In this document: piece after piece, positions 55,601 through 64,000 of the stretch | Layout: each line of letters starts with the position of its first letter | Numbering within the stretch: position 1 is the first letter of the stretch | From: Amanita rubescens | Lineage: Eukaryota > Basidiomycota > Agaricomycetes > Agaricales > Amanitaceae | Length of the DNA: 64,000 nt | Assembly: GCA_015039365.1 (NCBI GenBank) | Contig: WION01000263.1 | Coordinates: 1 to 64,000, forward strand | Direction of reading: 5' to 3' | Notes under the pieces: generated by a model | The model's database searches: none | What the model was told of the DNA's origin: nothing | The model's input: only the letters and a program-made list of their open reading frames with translations | Translations under genes and position numbers: made by a program

Positions 55601-56790
55601 CGGCGGCCGTACATACTCTCGGCACGTCCAGAGGCTGGTAAGTATTTGATTACTACTCTCGCTTTACCTTATACGCGATATTAGCGCTGCTAGAAGTCGT
55701 CTAGTCTATTTCTATTCCGTTCTATGCCGTTTCAATGTCTATACCTTCCCAGCCCTCAAAAACATCCGTTTTTATGCCCTACTGACTCTCACCCAGTACC
55801 AGCTCGGTTTCTGCGCCTTCTCGATAACGCCGTTTTGATTTCTGATGCCCGTCGCTTACTCGTTTCTAAACTCTATGGATTCTCACCAAGCACCATTTCG
55901 CTGTCTACGTTCCCTCACGCCAACAGAGCATCGCTTATGTCATTTCCCTTTCGGTCGGCCAACCTGTTTCAGCGTCGCTTCGCTTTTCAGCGGCTTTCGC
56001 CAAGCGCTTTGTTCGTTGTTTGCTTGTTTCTCTTGCTTACAATCCCGTATTCTAATCCTGTTAATAAACTTCGTTGTTGTACTTTAATTTGACCGTGTTG
56101 AAAAGTGGTAAATTTTTGAAAGTAACTTGTGAATGATTAAAACGTGGCAAAAAAACTTCTAAACCAAAAAGAGTTCTCCTTCGGTCTGCCACTAAGTGAC
56201 GAAGGGGGCCAAAGCTGGACCTGACAGATTGCTGATGGCGGAGTTACGGCAGACTACATACTACCCACTATGTACGGCCGCCGATATCGCGCCATTAATC
56301 CAAAATAAGACGCAGAAAGAGGAGTTGACTCATCACGGAGCCCTCTATCTGCTGTTCATCTAAATACACCGGCCTCGGAGATGTTCGATTTCATGGCGTT
56401 TGCGAGTGATGCGCGCCTCTGGACGTGCCGAGAGTATGTACGGCCGCCGATATCGCGCCACTAATCCAAAATAAGACGCAGAAAGAGGAGTTGACTCATC
56501 ACGGGGCCCTCCATCTGCTGTTAACATCTAAACACACGGTCACATCAGCCTCTGGACGTGCCGAGAGTATGTACGGCTGTCGATATCGCGCCACTAATCC
56601 AAAATAAGATGCAGAAAGAGGAGTTGACTCATCACGGGGCCCTCCATCTGCTGTTAACATCTAAACACACCAGCCTCTGGACGTGCCGAGAGTATGTACG
56701 GCTGCTGATATCACGCCACTAATCCAAAATAAGACGCAGAAAGAGGAGTTGACTCATCACGGGGACCTCCATGCTGTTAACATCTAAACA
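55601..56790. repeat. Inverted plus tandem repeat block
   Basis: At 55601-55637 a ~37-bp sequence (CGGCGGCCGTACATACTC onward) is the inverse of the start of units at about 56415, 56551 and 56680 (CCTCTGGACGTGCCGAGAG). Four tandem units of ~115-150 bp (from about 56,266, 56,415, 56,549 and 56,670) share ATCCAAAATAAGACGCAG and GAGTTGACTCATCACGG. The 55,640-56,260 interior has no recognised gene. It may be a non-autonomous element. Confidence 0.75.
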
Positions 56791-56799
56791 CACCCCTGG

Positions 56800-58310
56800 A
56801 TCAGATGTGACGACGAACTTCATTCTAGGCTCTTCTACTATTTCGATTTCCTTTCCCCCGGTGCTCCTCCGGTTTTCCATGTCTTCGAAACAGTCTTTTT
56901 CGCAAGTTTACGAGCTTCAGTCAGAATGAAGCACACGTATCGTCGTAAAACTTCACTTCAGTTGTATCCGTGAAGAGGGTGGAGCGATATTCAACAGCCT
57001 TCTAGCGGATCTTGCGTTTCGTATTCGGATCTACTCATCCGTAACGAGGCCGGAGTCTTTCTTACCATAGTTATCCCCGGAAAATTGTTTGATTCCCTTG
57101 ACGTATTCGCCCGATGTTGCACCTATGCGAGCTAAATAAGATAGAAGAAGAAAAAACGAAGCTTACAGCTTGCGTAAGTACGAGAGCATCAAAGGAACCT
57201 CCGAGAGAATTTGCTGATGTGTGCTATGCCGAGCGTTTCGCTGATAAGAGATGCACAGAGAAAACCCTAGAAATGACATTCGCCAACTCTGAGGAAGTGA
57301 CAACATAACCTGTTTTCCCCCTGACTCAGGATAATACATTTGGTTGCAACGGCGCCGTCTTTACTATTGGTATCCCATCTTGGCCAGAGGCCTTGAAAGC
57401 GATTATGGTAAACATTACTGAGAGGGTCGGGGAACCCGGAGATGACTAGACCTGTGTGGAGAGCAAACTCAGAGGGCGCGTTGTATTGAAACGGATAGCG
57501 CTCAGTCGAACGGAGAAAATGGCTGTATTCATAGTATAGCAACCTATTGAAACAGATAACGCTAGCAAATGAGCAACGTAAACGAGCGCGCTCACCTCAG
57601 TCGAATGGAAAAAACAACCATAAGCGGGTCCTTGTTAAACGCTCGAGTACTAAAAATATCACGCGTGCCTCAACGCACTGCCACCGACACTGACTAGTTC
57701 AATTGCGACGAAAAACCCCTTGAAACTCGAATGTATTGTTCATGAAAGACACCAAAGGGCTGTTGTCTTGTAATACCTATTAGCATTTCGGAGTTCATAA
57801 CCGCACTCCCAGGACAGCCCTTCCTTCGACTTAAACCAGTATCCATATCATTCCTTCGCCGTTTCCCCCGCCATGAACAACCCACCGCCTCGTTCGATTT
57901 ACGGCCTCAACACTTCAAACAACACAGGCAGAGCCTGGCAAGCGGGACCCGCTATCACCTGTACTATCTATCATCGCCCCGACTTCAACGGCCTCGGGCG
58001 CCGATCAACAAAACCGCCAGATTCTTGTATACCGTTACATCATTGACACGTTGCAGTGTCACGGGCCCGTGCCGCGTCAAAATTTTAAGTGATAATTTCA
58101 AAACTTTAAATGTCGATTGCAACGAATTGCAATATAGTACAATGAGTCTTTTTTTGGCTACTAAGTAGTTTCGATAGCAAGATAACAACAGTGAGTGCGA
58201 GCAAGATGATGTTGATACAGTGCGATTGATGCGAGTCATTTAGAGAACGTCGATGGCTTCCTCTTCATCGGCGCCCGTCATACCGCGTCATTGGTGAAAT
58301 GTCAGCCGTG
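56800..58310. other. Stretch without a supported gene
   Basis: Short frames only. A plus-strand ATG at 57873 opens a ~57-codon frame (MNNPPPRSIYGLNTSNNTGR) that may be a fragment of a TE coat-like or unknown protein; it has no partner exon. AACGCTCAGTCGAACGGAG-like text near 57,500 partly recurs near 57,600. Confidence 0.35.
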
Positions 58311-58313
58311 CAT

Positions 58314-59370
58314 TCATAGCTCGGCGTACCCGTCATCTGAACCAAGTTCGTCCTCAGCATCCAAGTCTGCTCCCTCGTCTTCGTCATCAGTGTCTGAATT
58401 GTTCTCCTCGTCTTCCTCGTTATCAGGGATTTCTTCGTCAATTTCATCATCCAGGGTTTCAATAGGCCCCAGTTCTTCCTTCCAGGTTTTCGTCGTCTTC
58501 AATGTTCAAGTCCACGTTATCGTCGGGAAATCTGTCTTGAAGGAAAAAATCGGTGGCTTTCCGTACAGATTTGTGACCGACGCCGCCACCTCGAAAACGC
58601 ATCATCATATCATGGTCAACAAATCTGTAGAATTTATAGCTGAGCACTGTGTATCAGATAGTTGAACGGTACTTACATGTTCACGTAGTACATAGCCCAA
58701 TCTTCATCCTTGTCTTGTGCGAGACGTGCAACAGAGCGAAATGGAAGCAATGAATTTGTTCGACCCAAGCAGAATGCCGGGATTACATGAATGGCTCGAA
58801 CGACAAGGCCGAGATCAAGAAAGCCGAACGCACTAGGGTCGTCATGCGGCACAAAACCTATACGAAGCAGGTGGCGTGCACGCCAGCCATCGCGGTACCA
58901 GATCCCGGCCAAACCACCGGACACATAAAAATTTCATCTTTTGAGGTTTGTCAGAACGTTGTGCTGAGAGCGCACCATTGTAAACGACGCTTGCGTGGAA
59001 AATTCCGATGATTCTTCCATACCAGTAGGGGAGCCGGTCTGATCCGTTCGCTCGCTAGGATCATAAAATCGGCATGATTGTGCGGTTTGAGAACATCTTG
59101 GTCTCTGCGTGTGTCATACGTTGTGTAATTGACACGAAGGGCATCGTGCTTGAATATCTCATCTCTGGAAAGAATGACTTCGCTTCTTTGTTGCGCCGAG
59201 TATTCCTGCTCATCACCGCTGTACTCTTGACCCAGCAGACGTGTTAGGGGGGTGGGTCTTCAATTTGAGGACAAAGTCCTGTCATATTGAATTCGTTGGC
59301 AGTCATCTTCATGTTCGCCTAGCCATGTAGCCAGATCAATCTTCTGTTTCGTTTCTAACGACATATGATG
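58314..59370 (-). pseudogene. Plavaka-type transposase, C-terminal relic
   Basis: Minus-strand pieces appear in the order expected of the C-terminal part of basidiomycete Plavaka transposases. They are IDLATWLGEHEDD (about 59,350), HDALRVNYTTYDTRRDQDVL (about 59,130), WYGRIIGIFHASVVYNGALS (about 59,010), then after a frame change GWRARHLLRIGFVPHDDPSA. Across a GTAAGT intron, FVDHDMMMRFRGGGVGHKS follows, with an acidic tail ending GYAEL at 58314. At least two frame changes (near 58,930 and 59,260) and the missing N-terminal catalytic part mark it as dead. No element ends were found. Confidence 0.7.
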
Positions 59371-59756
59371 ATGGATTTCTGGCGCAATGTATGGGAGGTT
59401 TTCCTGATCGCTATTCGTAGCCTGGCTGTCGGATTCCTGGCATTCGATGGTGTAATCCGTACCGACTCCCCAGTCCCTGAAGAATTCCCTGTATTCCCCA
59501 TCAGGTTCTCCTTCTCAAGTTCGTCTACGTGCTCCTTTTGCTTCCACATCTTTCGCAGCGTCCTTTCCCGATGGTTTTGCTGGGTTATTCCCTTGGTGAA
59601 GTTGAACTTTGATACTGGCTTGTGATGTTTTTTGACCCTCTTGTGCTCACCTTACAAGAACGTGACTCGCGCTCACCGTTTGAGTCGAATAACCATCGCA
59701 AGGCCCGTGCTTCCGAATCGCATTCACGTAGTGACCAAGGGCATGTAGTTTGTATT

Positions 59757-59816
59757 TGGCCATTTGGCGAGTGTGTAGGATGACCATGAGTGTGACAGTG
59801 TCGCATTTGGGGAATG
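59757..59816 (+). repeat. Dispersed repeat, copy 3 (partial)
   Basis: GGCCATTTGGCGAGTGTG, then a short gap and GAGTGTGACAGTGTCGCATT, matching the second half of the copy at 48,890. Confidence 0.75.
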
Positions 59817-60020
59817 TCCCAGCTTATGCAATCGTCTCGACTCTTTGAGTACAAACCCGCCTGCTTTCTAAGATGTCAAATCCAGTCACTTATTTCCGTT
59901 ATCTTATTAAAGATACCCGGACGGGGATGATGTTGCCATAGCTTATGCATTAGGCAGTATTATAGATCAACTCAGGGAGGAGGGGTAGCTATTCACCGTT
60001 GATAATAACATCGTCAGAAC

Positions 60021-61212
60021 CTAGTGCTTCCTGCCTGGCCTTTTCATTTCCAAAGAATCCAGAAACCCCCCAACATCTAGTGCATTACGCGCCGCATTAT
60101 TGATGTGTTTGAATCTATCTGGCCCAAGGTGAATTCCACCAAAGTACCGTGTGACAACGATCAGGACATTGTCGAGTTCCTTTCGTCGTCGCCATCAGAT
60201 GATCGTTTGGAAGGGAAGTGAGGTATGCGACGTACTAGAATTTGCAGTAGATGACTAAGACGGCCGCCTGCGGCAGTCTCTCCGTCGTCGTCGTTATCTG
60301 CGTGATATTAGAATACCGAATTGTGAATCGATGTGGCCCACCTTGATAGAGTGTGTTTCCAACTTGACAACGATAAGCCCAGATTGTCGGATGTGCCGCG
60401 CGAGCAATGCGCTTATCCGATCTTAATGCAGATATGATACGTGGCACCTTTCATGGCGTCAGAGTGTGGCAATACAAAGCTGATACGATGCTCACCTGAT
60501 TAGCATCTGTTATACGACACGCCCGCCCGACAAAAACGCTTTTCCGATCCACTATTGGTTCGGCGACGTGCATCTCGATGCCGACTGGGAGGGTATCTTC
60601 CTCTATTTGAACGACGGGACCCTTTGTCTCAACTGTCTCGACGACTTTCTTCTCTTCCTCTCTCAGAAGCTCGCTGGCTTTCTCCGCACTCAGCCGATCT
60701 TCATACCACACCGTACACCGCTCAACCACGCTCTGCAAACCATCAAATACGCAAACCGTATCAGGATTCCACTCGACACCGTTAACGGATATATATGTTC
60801 GTAATATGGCCCCGAAAAGTGCCGAGTCTGCACCAAAATTTCCTATGTACTTTGATAAGAGCTGGAGCTGGGGCGGTGCTGAGGACGGGTATGTCGGTGG
60901 GAGAGATACGAGGATCCGTAGTGTAACTGGACCGTCGACGGTGTCATAAGGTAGGCTGCACACTCAAGCCTCGTTGCCGAGTTAGATGAGAATACGTACC
61001 TTAAAGTGACGACGTACCGAATCGTCGTGGTCGAATCGGATGATTTTTCATGCCAAAATTGAACGGCGTCATCGCCATAGATGGCCTGCAAAGCTGAGCG
61101 GCGTCAGAACAAAGAACAGAGTAGTAACATGAGCTCGAAAACCTTCAATTTCTGATGCTATTGCTGCATGTTCTGGGTTATCTGACTGAACAAGGTGGTG
61201 AAGGTCGTCCAT
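60021..61212 (-). CDS. YIH1: IMPACT/YIH1 homologue (RWD + UPF0029 domains)
   Basis: Start MDDLHHLVQSDNPEHAA at 61212. Exon 1 ends at 61143 and exon 2 starts at 61093 with LQAIYGDDAVQFW, the start of the RWD domain; LPPTYPSSAPPQLQLLS follows. Later exons give AEPIVDRKSVFVGRACRI, SALRSDKRIARAAHPTIWAY and DNDDDGETAAGGRL. The gene ends with VVTRYFGGIHLGPDRFKHIN and a stop at 60023-60021. These are the two domains of IMPACT/Yih1, which binds Gcn1 and restrains the Gcn2 kinase in amino-acid stress signalling, and actin in yeast. All frames join through normal splice sites (one GTTTTC donor is atypical). Its start lies 34 bp from the divergent ATG29 start. The gene looks intact. Confidence 0.9.
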
Positions 61213-61246
61213 GAAAACCGGGATATTGATTGATTGCCGGTCACAC
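61213..61246. promoter_or_regulatory. 34-bp divergent intergenic region between YIH1 and ATG29
   Basis: Only 34 bases separate the two inferred start codons. There is no room for two core promoters and leaders, so transcription of each gene must begin within the other's coding or leader sequence, or from one overlapping bidirectional promoter. If YIH1 starts at an upstream in-frame ATG (to 61293) the genes would overlap. Confidence 0.6.
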
Positions 61247-62646
61247 ATGCCTACTACGCCCATCGTCCGCGTAGTAGTCCGCCTGCCATCCAATAGACCA
61301 GAAAATGCCCCTCCAGACCCACCAAGAGTGAGTTTTTTAGGATGCTGAATTAGAGATGCTAATCACGATTCATTGCGCAGATAGAATGGACGTCGGAGAA
61401 GGCTGACATTTTGTGGAAGGTCATCGAGCGGTCGCGTTCCATCGACGGAGGGGGTGCAGATTGTAAGCAATTGGGCGTTTTTATATGGTCGTTTAACCGC
61501 CTCGTGTTCAGGGAAGGGCCTCGCCGCGCACTTGGAGGTTCCACTGCCGTATTTGCTGTACCGAGTCAACGCACGGTTTCAGGAAGAAATTCGAGGCCTC
61601 AAGGACATTTCTGGCGCTCTAAGTCCCACTACTGCCGGAAAGGATGACCAGTCACCTCAAATCGAACGACCCTCAGTGGCCGGTCGTATCATGGGTGGAA
61701 GCAGCCGCCTCGCATTGTCAAACGCTCTTCCTAGTCCAATCGGTGTACGGGCACGACTCAACTCTCTAGGCAGCAATTCCGTACGACACAAGAAAGGAAC
61801 ATCATCATCTACCATCACCGTCCAAGCTCCGAAACACCCACCGCCCACCCTACTACCCCGTCCCATCACACCTTCATCTTCAGAAGAGGATTCTACAGAC
61901 TCGGAAGACGAAGAAGCTCTCAAAGAAGAAGAATTAGATCGAAAAGCAGAAGAACAAGAAGCGCTAGACCGAAAACTTCAAGAACTACAACAAATGATGA
62001 CCAACGACACTTTGGGCCTTGTCACTTCAAGAGAACGTAAAGGGTCAGAGCGCGGACGAAGATGGCCACCGACTTCGTCCTCTGTCCCAAGTTTAGCTGT
62101 CGGTGGGTACCGCCACCGCGACGATACAAGTTTATCAATCCGGAGCAACAGTACGAGTCAAAGCGTATCCAGCGCCAGCTCGCCTCAGGGTTCTATACCC
62201 GACATTCCTTCACCCTCCGCTTACGGTGGTGGTTCACAACCCCACTCCCCCATGGGCCGTCACATGTCCCCTTCCAAGTCTTCCAGTCCGCCGAGTGTAT
62301 CTTCTGGTGTAGCTACGGGAAAGAGATACGCCCCGTTAAGTTTGAGCGATCAAGGGAGCAATCAAGGATCTGAAACGTCGAGTTTTAGCGATATCAGTGG
62401 TGAGTGGAGAAGAGTGATGACGTGGGTTTTTGTGGGCTGATGACGCGGCGTGAATACGTAGACAGTTTATCAGCCTCGGCGTTGGAGAGTGCATTGATGT
62501 CGAATATACGGGGAACTGGGTCAAGGTTGTCAGTTTTGCTCGTTTTAGGATTTGAATTTTAGGAGCTGACGTGTTTTACTAGATCGCAGTTTACGCGCAG
62601 CAGGTTAATGATGACTCGAAGTAGAGGAGGCGGTGTACCACTTTGA
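61247..62646 (+). CDS. ATG29: Autophagy-related protein 29
   Basis: Exons 61247-61327, 61381-61462, 61512-62399, 62462-62525 and 62583-62646 join in frame to 392 codons. The N-terminus VRVVVRLPSNRPENAPPDPP / IEWTSEKADILWKVIERSR / DWKGLAAHLEVPLPYLLYR is the Atg29 N-terminal domain. Atg29 works with Atg17 and Atg31 in the Atg1 scaffold at the phagophore assembly site. The middle is Ser/Pro-rich and disordered, with an acidic segment (SSSEEDSTDSEDEEALKEEE, about residue 190) and a short coiled coil. The C-terminus is SFSDISDSLSASALESALMS and ends RSRGGGVPL. Basidiomycete Atg29 proteins are longer than the yeast one (213 aa). The start is fixed by the conserved first exon. Confidence 0.88.
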
Positions 62647-62777
62647 GCTTTAGTTTGCGTCAGCGAAACGCGCGTCGTGTATGAGTAATACTATTATCTC
62701 TGATGTGAGAACTCATGTCGCGTACGTATATAATGTAACTCTGTTCTTCCCTATCCACTACAATCACTCTCATCATC

Positions 62778-64000
62778 ATGGAATTAACCGTCGTAAACGA
62801 CCTCGGTCAAACTTTTGTCGTCGAAGTGGACCCAAATATGGAGCTAGAGAATGTGATGGCATTGTTGGAGGCAGAGGTGAGACAGGGCTCGACTCGAGCT
62901 CGCGCGGGTCGGTTAACGTCGACAAGTCTGGGATTCCAGTTTCAGAACAAAGCCTTCATTACAATGGAACCGAGCTGAAAAGTCCTAAATCTACGATGAG
63001 ACAATTGGGAGTGGGCGATAAAGCTATGATTTTACTTCGGAGAAAAGTCAATGTTGCTGGGCGGTACGTTAGTTAGCCGCGATGACACCGATGCCACAAC
63101 TCATCAGTCTTGATTGGAAACAGGGAAATAGAACGAGATGCGGAGATGATGCGTTTGCAGATTCTCGGAGATCCTAATCTTATGAGGCAGCTACACGAGG
63201 TACGGTATTCGATTGCCCCTCTTACTACTGGACTTACACAATTTGGGTTTAAGACTCAACCGGAACTGGCCAATGCCGCTCAATCTAATCCAGCCCGGTT
63301 TGCAGAACTCTTGGGACAGACGAGGCACGCAGAGATGGAACGTACGAGGGAGATCGAGCGACTCAACGCGGATCCGTTCAATATCGAAGCGCAGAGGCGG
63401 ATCGAGGAGGCTATTCGACACCAGGCCGTTGTTGAGAATTTGGAACATGCGTTGGAGTATTCGCCAGAGAGTTTTGGGAGGGTGACTATGCTCTAGTGAG
63501 TGCCAGATCATCTTCATTGGAGTGACGACTGATTTGATGGACTTGAAGCGTGCCTGTCGAGGTTAACGGTCATCCCGTAAAAGCTTTTGTGGATAGCGGC
63601 GCGCAACAGACTATTATGAGCCCTGGATGTGCAGATGCGTGTGGGTGAGTATACAAGGTTCCTCCGGTTCTGCTCTCTCTCTGACTGGTTTTAGCATTAT
63701 GCGTTTGATCGATTCGCGATTTTCAGGAATAGCGCGGGGAGTTGGGACTGCCAAGATTCTCGGAAGGGTGCACAGTGCTCAACTTAAACTGGCAGACCTC
63801 TTCCTCCCATGTTCATTCACAATCATGGAGGTACGTGCGGGAGCTTTCAAAGTCTTATTACGCACGACTGACATGATTTAGGGCCGAGACGTCGACCTGT
63901 TGCTAGGCCTCGACATGCTTAAAGCCCACCAAGCATGCATCGACTTGGAAAAGAACGTCCTCCGGATTCAAGGTCGTGAAGTCCGGTTCCTGAGTGAACA
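62778..64000 (+). CDS. DDI1: DDI1 ubiquitin-receptor aspartyl protease (partial, runs off the window)
   Basis: Exons 62778-62876, 62927-63063, 63124-63495, 63549-63644, 63695-63830 and 63882 onward join in frame. Exons 1-2 encode the ubiquitin-like domain ([20 protein letters not shown] ... [16 protein letters not shown]). Exon 3 is the helical linker ([31 protein letters not shown]). Exons 4-6 are the retroviral-protease-like domain with catalytic [12 protein letters not shown] and [20 protein letters not shown]. Ddi1 is a proteasome shuttle and protease acting on ubiquitinated proteins. The C-terminal UBA region lies beyond the window. The gene appears intact and marks conserved chromosome-core sequence. 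Confidence 0.93.

Noticed and set aside
58291..58665. Ser-rich plus-strand frame
   Set aside because: It is the antisense of the acidic tail of the Plavaka relic.
192..64000. tRNA or rRNA genes
   Set aside because: I saw no convincing cloverleaf with A/B boxes or rRNA sequence. A tRNAscan or Infernal run would be needed to exclude them.

Overview
This is one chromosome end of a filamentous basidiomycete, most likely an Agaricomycete. It begins with about 27 copies of a telomeric heptamer, CCCTAAA (TTTAGGG on the other strand). The genes have many short introns, and the families seen point to mushroom-forming fungi: a C2-NACHT-WD40 NOD-like receptor, a Plavaka-type transposase relic, a YMC020W-like hydrolase, a fungal HNH family and JmjC and BAH-PHD proteins of the kind abundant in Agaricomycetes. 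The species cannot be named from the sequence alone.

Layout. 1-191 is the telomere. 192-1915 is gene-free and ends in a chain of perfect hairpins. 1.99-26.5 kb is an AT-rich subtelomeric island. It holds a ~5 kb gene of unknown function, a small basic gene, a BAH-PHD-like gene, an unknown conserved gene and a JmjC-like gene, with three GC-rich solo LTRs set into it. The island ends with a 3.3 kb head-to-head array of ~220-bp repeats (22.67-25.94 kb) carrying seven identical-length 46-bp hairpins. Base composition changes near 26.5 kb. 26.5-36.3 kb holds decaying accessory genes: a ricin-fold lectin relic, an HNH protein with two frame breaks, a small secreted protein and a YMC020W-like hydrolase.

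36.38-48.67 kb (minus strand) is one NOD-like receptor gene cut by three transposable elements: a 1.87 kb ORF1-only LINE in the CDS before the NACHT domain, and two TIR elements 70 bp apart inside the WD40 array. Flanking reading frames and target-site duplications show that all the fragments belong to one gene. A TGA codon replaces an expected Trp between the NACHT and WD40 parts. 48.7-60 kb is repeat-rich and contains a segmental duplication, a phosphotransferase-fold gene, a truncated adenylation-enzyme gene, a secreted protein and the Plavaka relic.

60.0-64.0 kb is conserved chromosome-core sequence: an IMPACT/YIH1 homologue and ATG29, whose start codons are 34 bp apart and divergent, then DDI1, which runs off the window. 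The strongest candidates for new biology are the foldback-like hairpin array next to the chromatin-type gene island, and the triply interrupted NLR with its ORF1-only LINE. Exon coordinates were read by eye from splice signals and frame continuity, without transcript or database support.
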